Source of the DNA: an uncultured Eubacteriales bacterium
Lineage (GTDB): Bacteria > Bacillota > Clostridia > Oscillospirales > Oscillospiraceae
Reading direction: 5' to 3'
Assembly (NCBI GenBank): GCA_900540635.1
Contig: UQGU01000033.1
Location: 1-26,494, forward strand
Length of the DNA: 26,494 nucleotides
A program made the translations under genes and the position numbers. Shown here piece by piece: positions 7,386 to 14,639 of the stretch; positions within the stretch are counted from its first letter, which is position 1, and each line of letters opens with the position of its first letter. Under the pieces are notes generated by a model. It did no database searches and was not told where the DNA came from. It worked only from the letters and a program-made list of their open reading frames with translations.

Positions 7386-8579
7386 ATGGAGAAACCGGTT
7401 CAGATAACCATGCTTGGCAAATTCACGATATATGGCGACGGCTTGGCCAGACCACGGCTGGTCAGCCTGACGGGGCGGTCCAGACGGCTCTGGATTCTGG
7501 TGGTATACCTGATTCTGAATCGGGAGCGGGGTGTGCCCGCCCAGGAGCTCATCGACTGGCTCTGGCCCGAGGCCACGGGAATCAACCCGGTCAGCACGCT
7601 GCAAAACAACATCAGCCGGGCCAGAAATGCCCTGGAGGAGCTGGGGCTGGAGGATGGAAAGCGGCTCATTGCCAATACCTCCGGTACCTATTTCTGGGCA
7701 CCGGACCGGGAAACCGAGCTGGACTGCGAGCACTTTGCCAGCCTTGCAGAGGAAGCGCTGAGCTGTGCGGACCGGGGCCAGGCCATTGCGCTGGGGCAGG
7801 ATGCGGCGGAGGCATACACTGCCGACTTTCTGCCGGACTGCCAGGACGAGCCCTGGTTCCGGGAGCAGGCGGAGAAATACCGCACCCTGTACCATCGGCT
7901 CTGTACCACGGTGACGCGCTGGCTGATCGAGGACGGGCGGTATGCCGAGGCGGACAGCCTGTGCGCGGACGCCGCCGAACGAGCCCCCCTGGACCAGGTG
8001 CTTGTGACTTTGTGGATGCAGGCGCTCCGGCTGAACGGTATGCCGGAAAGGGCACTGGCCCGCTGCGAGGAGCTGTGCGCTGCGCTGAGCGCTGCAGGAC
8101 AGTCCCCTGCAGCAGAGCTGGAAATGGAGAAGGTCGCTGCACAGCAGGCAATTCGGGGCCTGCCGTCGGACAGTACCCGCCTGCTGCATTCGCTGATCAA
8201 GGAGGAAGATGACCGGAGGGCCATGCTCTGCGACAGCGGGGTCTTCCAGGAGTTCGTCCGCCGTCAGCTGCGGGAGCTCCGCCGGGGCGGGGAAGCGCAG
8301 CTGCTGTCCTTCCGCATGGCCGCCGATGCCGGCCATGCCAAGGTCCGCGGCGACAGCATGGCCCATATGGAGAATATCCTGCTGACCTCCTTGCGCGGGG
8401 CTGACCCTGTGACCAGAGGCGGCGTGGACCTGTTCCTGGTGCTGCTGCCGGGAGCCAGCCGGGAAAACGGAAAGACCGTGGCCGAGCGCGTCCTGCACCG
8501 CTATGAGCAGGAGCTGCCCGTCGGCTGTGAAAAATTTGTGTATCAGGTCATGGACCTGAACGGCGAGGAAGCCAAGTAA
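7386..8579 (+). CDS. BTAD-type transcriptional regulator with degenerate GGDEF-like C-terminus
   Basis: 397 residues from the ATG at 7386 (AAAGAGGTG just upstream); an upstream in-frame ATG at 7311 overlaps the -10 box. Residues ~5-105 fit an OmpR/SARP-like winged helix (QITMLGKFTIYGDG, LLxxLWP-like ELIDWLWPEA, then NNISRARNALEE and a GTYFW wing). Residues ~110-255 fit the bacterial transcriptional activator (BTAD) helical repeat region. Residues ~280-390 follow the order of a GGDEF domain: helix VRRQLRELR, strand AQLLSFRM, helix MAHMENILLTSL, RGADPVTR, then GVDLFLVLLPG and TVAERVLHRY. The GGDEF signature is replaced by GVDLF (346-350), so cyclase activity is unlikely, but an RxxD (337-340) sits five residues upstream, as in c-di-GMP I-sites. 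It stands alone; targets unknown. Confidence 0.82.
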   Translation: MEKPVQITMLGKFTIYGDGLARPRLVSLTGRSRRLWILVVYLILNRERGVPAQELIDWLWPEATGINPVSTLQNNISRARNALEELGLEDGKRLIANTSGTYFWAPDRETELDCEHFASLAEEALSCADRGQAIALGQDAAEAYTADFLPDCQDEPWFREQAEKYRTLYHRLCTTVTRWLIEDGRYAEADSLCADAAERAPLDQVLVTLWMQALRLNGMPERALARCEELCAALSAAGQSPAAELEMEKVAAQQAIRGLPSDSTRLLHSLIKEEDDRRAMLCDSGVFQEFVRRQLRELRRGGEAQLLSFRMAADAGHAKVRGDSMAHMENILLTSLRGADPVTRGGVDLFLVLLPGASRENGKTVAERVLHRYEQELPVGCEKFVYQVMDLNGEEAK

Positions 8580-8596
8580 CCGTTCCATATAAAAGC

Positions 8597-8632
8597 ATCT
8601 CCGGGAGGCGCGCGGCCTTCCGGAGATTTTTT
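8597..8632. terminator. Bidirectional intrinsic terminator
   Basis: A 12-bp stem (8597-8608 with 8616-8627, one G-T pair) is followed by T6 on the + strand. On the - strand the same hairpin is followed by GCTTTTATA. It ends the BTAD gene and can also stop transcription of the convergent reductase gene. Confidence 0.9.
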
Positions 8633-8647
8633 CGCAGGATACGGAAT

Positions 8648-8686
8648 GCCCGGTCCCCTGTTTGCAAGGGACCGGGCGGATTTTTT
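8648..8686 (+). terminator. Second intrinsic terminator
   Basis: A perfect 10-bp stem GCCCGGTCCC/GGGACCGGGC (8648-8657, 8668-8677) with a 10-base loop, then GGATTTTTT. It forms a tandem terminator with the preceding one and protects the convergent gene from read-through. Confidence 0.85.
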
Positions 8687-8697
8687 AGGCGTTGGAC

Positions 8698-10551
8698 TTA
8701 CTTTGCCGCAATGGCGTCGGCTGCCAGCTTGCCGGAGGTGATGGCCCAGGCGTTATTTGCGCCGGAGGGGGAGTCATCGCCCATGACCTGGCCGCAGTTC
8801 TCACCGGCGGCGTAGAGACCGGCAATGGGGCTGCCGTTGGTGCTCAGAACCTGCATACTGGTGTTGACCACCAGGCCGCCCATGGTGGTGGCGAAACGGG
8901 GCTTCTGCTCGATGATGTAGTAGGGGCCGTCGCCAATTGGCATGGTGAGATAGGCCTCGGCTCTGCCGAAGTCCTCATCTACACCGGCGGCAACGAAGCC
9001 GTTATACCGCTCCACGGTGGCCTTCAGCGCGTCGGCATCGATGCCGGCTGCGGCGGCTGCCTCCTCCAGAGTCTCGCCGTGGGCGAAGACGGGGGTGGTG
9101 GTGCCGTTGGCTTCCAGATACTTCTCAATGTCGCTTTCGGAGATACCGGCTTCGCTGAGCTTGGATTTCCAGACGGCGAAGGTTTCGCTGTCCAGCAGCA
9201 GGAAGAGCTCGCCGCCGGTCTGCTGGAGCTCGGTTTCCAGAATGGTGCGGTTGCTGGCCTTTTCGTTGACCACGCGGCTGCCTTCCTGATTTACCAGAAT
9301 GGCGCTCATGGTCCAGCCTGCAATGTTGCCCGCAATGGTGGACTTGGCAAGGCCGGTGTCCACCTCAATACCGTTGGGGTAGCGCTTGCCGTACTCCATG
9401 TTGGCAGTCTGGGCGCCCACGGCCTGGGCCATCTGGATGCCCTCGCCGGTGGAGGTGGCGGGACCGTAGTACAGGGCGGACTTCATTTCGTCCGTCAGCA
9501 TTTCCTTGTTGTTGCCGTAGCCGCCGGTGGCCAGGATCACATTGGCGGCGGAGACGGTGTAGTCGGTATTGCCGTCGGTGGACACGGCCTTGACGCCGAC
9601 CACGGCGCCGTTGTCATCGGTGATCAGGGACTCCACCTTGGTGCTCAGGTAGACCTCTGCACCGCTGTCGGCCACGGCCTTGCGCATGGTCTCGGCAAAG
9701 CCTGCGCCGCCGCCGGTGTAGGCCAGCTCCCGGTTATGGGTGTATTCGCCCAGCTGGTGCAGGCCCTCTGCAAAGCCCACGCCGCAGTGCTCCACCAGCC
9801 AGTCGGTGGCAGAGCCCACGTTTTCGGCAAACAGAGTCAGGATCTCTTCGTTGTTCTTGTCTGCGCCGTTGGCCTGGAAATCGGCCACCATGGATTCCAC
9901 GCTGTCGTCGGTGACGCCGTTTTCGGCCTGGAGCTTGGAGCCCATAATGACCTGGTTGCCGCCGGAGACGGAGATCGCGCCGCCCAGGAAGGAGGCCTTT
10001 TCAAAGAGAATGACGTGCTTGCCCTGCTCGGCCAGACGGACCGCAGCAGTCATACCGGCACCGCCGCCGCCCACGACTACCACATCGGCGGTCAGCTCTT
10101 TGGAGCTGTGCTCTCCGGCGGCAATGGCCACGTTTTTCAGGGCTTCCACATCGCCGCCGGCATTGGCAATGGCATCGGCCACAGCGGCTACAATGCCCTC
10201 GCTGGACACGGTAGCGCCGGAGACGGAGTCCACGCCCAGGCTCTGGGTAGCCACAATGGCGGCAGGAATGTCTGCGATGGCCCCGTCACTGATGCCGGGG
10301 GTCTCATCGTGGTGGACGATCCGAATGGCTTGGATGGTGTTTTCATTGACGGTGACTTCTACGGTGATGTCGCCGTTCCTGCCCGCGCCGACGCCGGTAT
10401 AGGTGCCGGGGGTATAGCTGCCTGTGCCGACAATGGGGACAGGCTTATTTATGGCCTTGGTCAGTGCATACACACCGGCAAAAACAGCCAGGATCGCCAG
10501 ATAGATCCCCAGGAAGGCCCAGGTGTTTAAGGGACGCTTGGTTTTCTTCAT
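8698..10551 (-). CDS. Membrane-anchored FMN/FAD reductase (flavocytochrome c / fumarate reductase superfamily), substrate unknown
   Basis: 617 residues from the ATG at 10551, preceded by AAAGGAGAA; an upstream ATG at 10590 lacks a ribosome site. Order: N-terminal membrane anchor (about 11-33); FMN-binding domain (~45-130) with DSVSGAT (108-114), which matches the Dgx(s/t)gAT flavinylation motif, so Thr114 should carry covalent FMN; FAD domain starting with VVVVGGGGAGMTAA (157-170) and ILFEKASFLGGAISVSGG; C-terminal GLYAAGENCGQ. This is the layout of extracytoplasmic reductases that take electrons through FMN and reduce an organic acceptor. The usual fumarate-site pieces are altered: HPT is replaced by YPNG, HHTMGG by ATTMGG, and HGANRLGGN by SGANNAWAI. 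The acceptor is therefore probably not fumarate. The FMN transferase ApbE is not in the window. Monocistronic. Confidence 0.88.
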   Translation of the reverse strand: MKKTKRPLNTWAFLGIYLAILAVFAGVYALTKAINKPVPIVGTGSYTPGTYTGVGAGRNGDITVEVTVNENTIQAIRIVHHDETPGISDGAIADIPAAIVATQSLGVDSVSGATVSSEGIVAAVADAIANAGGDVEALKNVAIAAGEHSSKELTADVVVVGGGGAGMTAAVRLAEQGKHVILFEKASFLGGAISVSGGNQVIMGSKLQAENGVTDDSVESMVADFQANGADKNNEEILTLFAENVGSATDWLVEHCGVGFAEGLHQLGEYTHNRELAYTGGGAGFAETMRKAVADSGAEVYLSTKVESLITDDNGAVVGVKAVSTDGNTDYTVSAANVILATGGYGNNKEMLTDEMKSALYYGPATSTGEGIQMAQAVGAQTANMEYGKRYPNGIEVDTGLAKSTIAGNIAGWTMSAILVNQEGSRVVNEKASNRTILETELQQTGGELFLLLDSETFAVWKSKLSEAGISESDIEKYLEANGTTTPVFAHGETLEEAAAAAGIDADALKATVERYNGFVAAGVDEDFGRAEAYLTMPIGDGPYYIIEQKPRFATTMGGLVVNTSMQVLSTNGSPIAGLYAAGENCGQVMGDDSPSGANNAWAITSGKLAADAIAAK

Positions 10552-10580
10552 GGTTTCTTCTCCTTTTTTGGAATGAAAGT

Positions 10581-10609
10581 ATATTACCATGTTTATTGAC
10601 AGATTTCAA
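10581..10609 (-). promoter_or_regulatory. Sigma-A promoter for the flavin reductase gene
   Basis: On the - strand, TTGAAA (10609-10604), 17-base spacer, TAATAT (10586-10581), 30 bases before the ATG. A loose palindrome GAAAATGGAGTTTTC (10614-10628) lies just upstream of the -35. Confidence 0.7.
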
Positions 10610-10686
10610 CAGAGAAAATGGAGTTTTCACAAGAAATGACGCAGAAAATTCTGGAAATCGGTCCGTGCGCCCGGCAGTCCTGTGAC

Positions 10687-10715
10687 TTGCATTTGTGCTT
10701 CAGATATGGTAAAAT
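10687..10715 (+). promoter_or_regulatory. Sigma-A type promoter for the nuclease/MATE operon
   Basis: TTGCAT (10687-10692), 17-base spacer, TAAAAT (10710-10715), 32 bases before the ATG at 10748 and divergent from the reductase promoter. Confidence 0.65.
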
Positions 10716-10747
10716 ATCCGAAAATACGTTTTATTGGAGGCAATGGC

Positions 10748-11152
10748 ATGATTCTCATCTCCTGTGTGGAAAATGCCCTGGGCCTGCGGTTCAACCACCG
10801 GCGGTGCAGCCGGGACCGGGCGGTGTGCGGGCGAATTCTGGAGCGGTGCGGAAATGAGCTCTGGCTGGCACAGAGCAGCGTAGGGCTCTTCCAGGCCTTC
10901 CCGGAGGCGGTGCTGCACCCGATTTCCGATCCGTCCCAGGCTCCGGAGGGGGCTTATTGCTTCTGGGAAGGGCCTGCCGGGGATGTGGAGCCTGAGAGGC
11001 TGCTGCTCTATTTCTGGAACCGGGATTACCCGTCGGATGAGAAGTTTGCCTTCCCGGGCGGGGAGGAAGCCTGGCATTTGGCGGAAGAAACGGAGCTGGA
11101 GGGCTTTTCCCATCCGGACATTACAGAACGGCGATATGAAAGAGGAGAATAG
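10748..11152 (+). CDS. Conserved-looking protein of unknown function, 134 residues
   Basis: Start at ATG 10748, 7 bases after TGGAGG (10735-10740); a longer in-frame start at 10682 overlaps the promoter and is rejected. No signal peptide or membrane segment. Features: MILISCVENALGLRFNHRR at the N-terminus (FNHRR with CSRDR following), a Trp-rich middle (ELWLAQSS, AYCFWEGP), LLLYFWNRDYP and a C-terminal EGFSHPDITERRYE. My recollection is that small Clostridia proteins starting with a similar 'CVD...FNxRRxSxDR' pattern are sometimes labelled 'ribonuclease Z'; no metallo-hydrolase HxHxDH motif is present here, so I do not accept that name. First gene of an operon: its stop is 2 bases from the start of a membrane-anchored nuclease, so a function linked to that nuclease is possible. 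Confidence 0.75.
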   Translation: MILISCVENALGLRFNHRRCSRDRAVCGRILERCGNELWLAQSSVGLFQAFPEAVLHPISDPSQAPEGAYCFWEGPAGDVEPERLLLYFWNRDYPSDEKFAFPGGEEAWHLAEETELEGFSHPDITERRYERGE

Positions 11153-11154
11153 CC

Positions 11155-11850
11155 ATGGCGAAAACCGCAAAGAGAAAATATACCCTGCCCCAGATCCTGC
11201 TGCTGGCGGTGCTGCTGATTGCAACGGCCCTTTACCGGTATTACTACGGCGGCGAGCAGATCATTTCCCTGGAGGACATTCCGGAATACTCCGGCGAGGC
11301 CTATGTGGCCATCAACGGCAATCAGCCCTTCTTTACGGAGGCGGACGACTCGACCGTATCCTATGAGACCTATTCGCCACTGGACGGCCTGGGCCGCTGC
11401 GGCGTGGCTGAGGCCAACGTGGGGCAAGACCTGATGCCCACGGAAGCCCGGGGAAACATCAGCTCTGTGAAGCCCACGGGCTGGCATTCCTCCAAATACG
11501 ACTTCGTGGACGGCAAAAGCCTCTACAACCGCTGCCACCTCATCGGCTACCAGCTGACGGCGGAGAACGCCAACAAGCAGAATCTCATTACCGGCACTCG
11601 ATACCTGAATGTCATCGGTATGCTGCCCTTTGAAAACATGGTGGCGGACTACGTTCACGAAACAAACAACCATGTGCTCTACCGGGTGACGCCAATTTTT
11701 GACGGGTCTGATCTGGTGGCCCGGGGGGTGCTGATGGAGGCCTGGTCCGTAGAGGACGGGGGCGACGGAGTCTGCTTCAATGTCTATTGCTACAATGTCC
11801 AGCCTGGTGTGGAAATTGATTACGCCACCGGGGACAACTGGGCGGCGTGA
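11155..11850 (+). CDS. Membrane-anchored DNA/RNA non-specific endonuclease (EndA-like)
   Basis: 231 residues. Lys-rich N-terminus, then a hydrophobic segment (about 11-27) that should act as signal anchor, placing the nuclease outside the membrane. The Endonuclease_NS core is clear: NRCHLIGYQL with His128 in the place of the DRGH general base, and GTRYLN with Asn152 in the place of the Mg-binding Asn of EndA/NucA; LPFENMVADYV and LYRVTPIF follow, as in Gram-positive members. The 'DRGH' motif is altered to NRCH, which as far as I recall is usual in this Firmicutes branch. Such enzymes degrade extracellular nucleic acids for nutrition or process DNA during competence uptake. No competence genes are nearby; the operon partners are a small unknown protein, a MATE exporter and a DUF2284 protein. 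Confidence 0.9.
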   Translation: MAKTAKRKYTLPQILLLAVLLIATALYRYYYGGEQIISLEDIPEYSGEAYVAINGNQPFFTEADDSTVSYETYSPLDGLGRCGVAEANVGQDLMPTEARGNISSVKPTGWHSSKYDFVDGKSLYNRCHLIGYQLTAENANKQNLITGTRYLNVIGMLPFENMVADYVHETNNHVLYRVTPIFDGSDLVARGVLMEAWSVEDGGDGVCFNVYCYNVQPGVEIDYATGDNWAA

Positions 11851-11860
11851 GGGGAGAGCC

Positions 11861-13189
11861 ATGCGGGAAGTGAATTTGACCCAGGGGCCGATTTTAAGCC
11901 GCCTGGTGCGTTTCAGCCTGCCTATGATTGCGGGTAATATGCTCCAGCAGGTCTACAATCTGGTGGATACCCTGGTGGTGGGCCGGGGCATTGGAGCCAA
12001 CGCCCTGGCGGCTGTGGGCTCTGCCTATACGCTGATGACCTTTCTGACCTCCATCCTGATCGGACTGTGCATGGGCAGCGGCGCGTTTTTCTCCGAGGAC
12101 TATGGCGCAGGAGACACAGCGCAGCTGCGGCAGGATGTGCTTTTGTCCTTCTGGTTCATTTTCGGAGTCTCCCTGCTGATCTATGGGGTGATCTACCCGG
12201 GCATGAATCCCATTCTGCGCCTGCTGCAAACGCCGGAAGAGCTGATGGCACTGATGCAGGAGTACGTGCGCGCGGTGTTTGCGGGGATTTTCTTTGTGTT
12301 CCTGTATAATTTCTTTGCCTATCTTCTGCGGTCCATGGGCAATTCGGTGGTGCCGCTGGTGTTTCTGGCGGTGTCGGCGGTGCTGAATATCGTTCTGGAT
12401 ATCTGGTTCGTCATGGGCCTTTCCCTGGGAGTGGCCGGTGCGGCCTGGGCCACGGTGATCTCCCAGGCGGTTTCCGGTCTGGGGATCGCTGCCTACAGCT
12501 TTCGGAGGCTTCCCTGGCTGCGCCGGGGGCGCGGAGGCTGGGACTGGGGCCGTTTTGCGCACATTGTCAAGAATGATGTGGCCACGGGCATTCAGCAGTC
12601 CGTTATGAATTTTGGCATTCTCATGATTCAGGGGCTGGTGAACAGCTTCGGTACGGTCATCATGGCGGCTTTCGCTGCGGCGGTGAAGATCGATACCCTG
12701 GCCTATATGCCCGCCCAGGAATTCGGAAATGCCTATTCTCTCTTCGTCTCCCAGAACTTTGGCGCGGGGGAGCGGGAGCGCATCCGCAAGGGCACCAAAA
12801 TGTCCTTTGCCCTGTCTGCCGCCTTCTGCGCCCTGGTGTCCTGCGGCATTTTCCTGCTGGCCCCGCAGCTTATGGGCTGCTTTGTAGACCCCGGCGAGAG
12901 GGAGGTCATCGCCCAGGGAGTCCGGTATCTGCACATTGAGGGGGCGGCCTATGTGGGCATCGGGGTGCTGTTCCTCTGGTACGGTTATTTCCGGGGCATT
13001 CGCAGACCGGAGATCTCTCTGGTGCTGACGGTGATCTCCCTGGGCACCCGGGTAGTGCTTGCCTATGCCCTGGCGCCCAGAACGGCCCTGGGGGTCAATG
13101 CCATCTGGCTGGCGATCCCCATTGGCTGGGTCTTGGCGGATGGGGCAGGCCTCTGGTTTTATGCAAGACGAAGACGTAAGGAAGGATGA
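11861..13189 (+). CDS. MATE family multidrug/organic cation exporter
   Basis: 442 residues from the ATG at 11861 (GGGGAGAG at 11851-11858); a longer in-frame start at 11780 lies inside the nuclease gene and is rejected. The protein is almost entirely hydrophobic helices, consistent with 12 membrane segments in two MatE halves. Typical features: the N-terminal LTQGPILSRLVRFSLPMIAGNMLQQVYNLVDTLVVG region with the 'P-x-x-xGxxxQ-x-YN-x-xD' pattern of DinF/NorM-type transporters, and a second-half repeat beginning near GRFAHIVKNDVATGIQQSVMNF. These transporters expel drugs or metabolites in exchange for Na+ or H+. It is 10 bases downstream of the nuclease stop and 6 bases upstream of the DUF2284 gene, hence operonic. 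Substrate cannot be told from sequence. Confidence 0.92.
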   Translation: MREVNLTQGPILSRLVRFSLPMIAGNMLQQVYNLVDTLVVGRGIGANALAAVGSAYTLMTFLTSILIGLCMGSGAFFSEDYGAGDTAQLRQDVLLSFWFIFGVSLLIYGVIYPGMNPILRLLQTPEELMALMQEYVRAVFAGIFFVFLYNFFAYLLRSMGNSVVPLVFLAVSAVLNIVLDIWFVMGLSLGVAGAAWATVISQAVSGLGIAAYSFRRLPWLRRGRGGWDWGRFAHIVKNDVATGIQQSVMNFGILMIQGLVNSFGTVIMAAFAAAVKIDTLAYMPAQEFGNAYSLFVSQNFGAGERERIRKGTKMSFALSAAFCALVSCGIFLLAPQLMGCFVDPGEREVIAQGVRYLHIEGAAYVGIGVLFLWYGYFRGIRRPEISLVLTVISLGTRVVLAYALAPRTALGVNAIWLAIPIGWVLADGAGLWFYARRRRKEG

Positions 13190-13195
13190 AGAAAT

Positions 13196-13714
13196 ATGGA
13201 AGAACAGGATATTTTGAAGCTTGCCCGGGAGGCCGGATTTGAGGCGGCGCTGCTGCCGGCAAGCCAGGTGCCTACGGATGCAAAGTTTCGCCCCTTCTGC
13301 GAGGAAAACCGCTGCGGGCAATACAATGCAAATTACTCCTGCCCGCCTACCTGCGGAACCCCGGAGCAGATGGGGGCAAGGATCTACGCGGGAAAGACAG
13401 CTCTGGTGCTGAAAACCGACTGGCCCATTGAAAGCTACGCGGACACGGCGGCCATCAAGGACGCCAAGCTCTCTCACAACCGGGCCATGCTCCGCCTGAA
13501 CGAGACCCTTCATGGCCTCTGCGCAGGGGGCAGCTGCTGCTGCCTGTGTTCTCCCTGCCGGATGAAGGCAGGGAAGGAGTGCCTGTACCCCGAGCTGCGG
13601 TTCAGCTGCATGTCCGCCTACTGCGTAGACGTGGCAGAGCTGGCCAAGCGCTGCGGCATGGACTTCCGGTGGGATACGAAGCTTTTGTCGGTGTATAGCA
13701 TGATCGTGCTGTAA
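13196..13714 (+). CDS. DUF2284 cysteine-rich putative metal-binding protein
   Basis: 172 residues with 14 cysteines: 35, 40, 49 and 53 near the N-terminus (FCEENRCGQYNANYSCPPTCG), a dense block 109-121 (CAGGSCCCLCSPC), then 129, 138, 143 and 153. This arrangement, with 'CPPxCG' and a later Cys cluster, is what I recognise as DUF2284 (predicted metal-binding). The cysteines could hold one or two Fe-S clusters, but no function is established that I can cite. Last gene of the nuclease/MATE operon: GGAAGG of the ribosome site overlaps the MATE stop region, and a terminator follows immediately. Confidence 0.85.
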   Translation: MEEQDILKLAREAGFEAALLPASQVPTDAKFRPFCEENRCGQYNANYSCPPTCGTPEQMGARIYAGKTALVLKTDWPIESYADTAAIKDAKLSHNRAMLRLNETLHGLCAGGSCCCLCSPCRMKAGKECLYPELRFSCMSAYCVDVAELAKRCGMDFRWDTKLLSVYSMIVL

Positions 13715-13719
13715 AATTC

Positions 13720-13749
13720 AAAAAGCAGAGGCGCGGGCCTCTGCTTTTT
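13720..13749. terminator. Bidirectional terminator between convergent operons
   Basis: A 13-bp perfect stem AAAAAGCAGAGGC/GCCTCTGCTTTTT (13720-13732, 13737-13749) with loop GCGG. T5 on both strands makes it work for the + strand DUF2284 operon and the - strand namZ-nagZ-kinase operon. Confidence 0.95.
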
Positions 13750-13750
13750 C

Positions 13751-14629
13751 TTATAGTTCCCAGGCCATCTGGGCCGCCCCCCACAGGGCGTCGTGGGCTG
13801 GGTAGATCACCGGCCCCAGGGGGGAGAGCGTTGCTTCTACCCGGCGGCGGTAGAGGTTGTCCTGGCTGAGCAGTCCCCCCAGCAGGGCAATGGGACAGTT
13901 TTCCAGCTCCAAACGGCGCTGCACGGCCCATACCAGCTGCCGGAGTTCTTCGGCACCCCGGTTCAGAATTTCCAAGGCCGTGGTGTTTCCGCCCTCTGCC
14001 AGCTCCAGAGCAATGGAGGCAAAGCGGGCAATGGCGGCCTTATCCGTGCTCTCATTGTAGACAAAGGACACGATGGCGCTTCCTTCGCAAGCTCCAAGCT
14101 TGGCGCAGACGGCGTTTAAAAGGCGTGTGTCCGTGCTTCGACCGTCCAAAGCCCGGACGGCAGCGGAGAGCACGTCCCGGCCCAGAGCGTAGCCGCTGCC
14201 GCCGTCATCGATCAGGTGGCCATAGCCGCCGCTGCGGGCGGTGGTCCCGGCGGCGTTTTTCCCAAAGCAGATGGAGCCCGTGCCCGCAATCACCGCAAGG
14301 CCGGGGCCGTCCATGGCCCCCCGCAGGGCGATCTCCTGGTCTCCGCAGAGCTTCCATTTCCCGGAAAAGCCTGCCCGCTCCAGCTCCTCGGAGAGGATGC
14401 GGCCCACATCCGGGTTGGAGATCCCTGCCCCGCCTACGCAGAGCTTTTCACAGTCCGCCATGTTTCCGCAGGCGGCGAAGACCTCCTGCATACGGCCCCG
14501 AAAGGCCGCTTCGCCAATGGCGTTCAGATTGAAGGGGCCGAATTCCAGCCGTTCCAGAAGACGGTTGTCGGTGGCGCGAAGCTCCAGGCGGGTATGGGTA
14601 CCGCCGCCGTCGATTCCTGCAATGATCAT
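13751..14629 (-). CDS. Amino-sugar kinase, BadF/BadG family (MurK-like MurNAc/GlcNAc kinase)
   Basis: 292 residues from the ATG at 14629, which has GAGGTG 9 bases upstream; a GTG at 14638 in the same frame would be too close to any ribosome site. ATP-fold signatures: GIDGGGTHTRL (phosphate-1 region), VGGAGISNP, VIAGTGSICFG (phosphate-2) and IALLGGLL near the C-terminus. The family (BadF/BadG/BcrA/BcrD) includes N-acetylglucosamine kinase and Clostridium acetobutylicum MurK, which phosphorylates both MurNAc and GlcNAc at C6. Being the last gene behind namZ and nagZ, whose products are MurNAc and GlcNAc, a MurK-type dual role is the best inference; plain NagK is the alternative. Its ribosome site lies at the nagZ stop, so translation is probably coupled. 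Confidence 0.85.
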   Translation of the reverse strand: MIIAGIDGGGTHTRLELRATDNRLLERLEFGPFNLNAIGEAAFRGRMQEVFAACGNMADCEKLCVGGAGISNPDVGRILSEELERAGFSGKWKLCGDQEIALRGAMDGPGLAVIAGTGSICFGKNAAGTTARSGGYGHLIDDGGSGYALGRDVLSAAVRALDGRSTDTRLLNAVCAKLGACEGSAIVSFVYNESTDKAAIARFASIALELAEGGNTTALEILNRGAEELRQLVWAVQRRLELENCPIALLGGLLSQDNLYRRRVEATLSPLGPVIYPAHDALWGAAQMAWEL

Positions 14630-14639
14630 TTTCCGCACC

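Noticed and set aside
8692..10530. 612-codon open frame on the + strand
   Set aside because: Antisense shadow of the flavin reductase; Gly/His/Val-rich with no recognisable domain or ribosome site.
10614..10628. GAAAATGGAGTTTTC palindrome upstream of the flavin reductase promoter
   Set aside because: Arms are only 5 bases in an AT-rich region, and no regulator is nearby; could be chance.
10748..11152. Naming the 134-residue protein 'ribonuclease Z'
   Set aside because: No HxHxDH metallo-beta-lactamase motif, and it is far too short for RNase Z.
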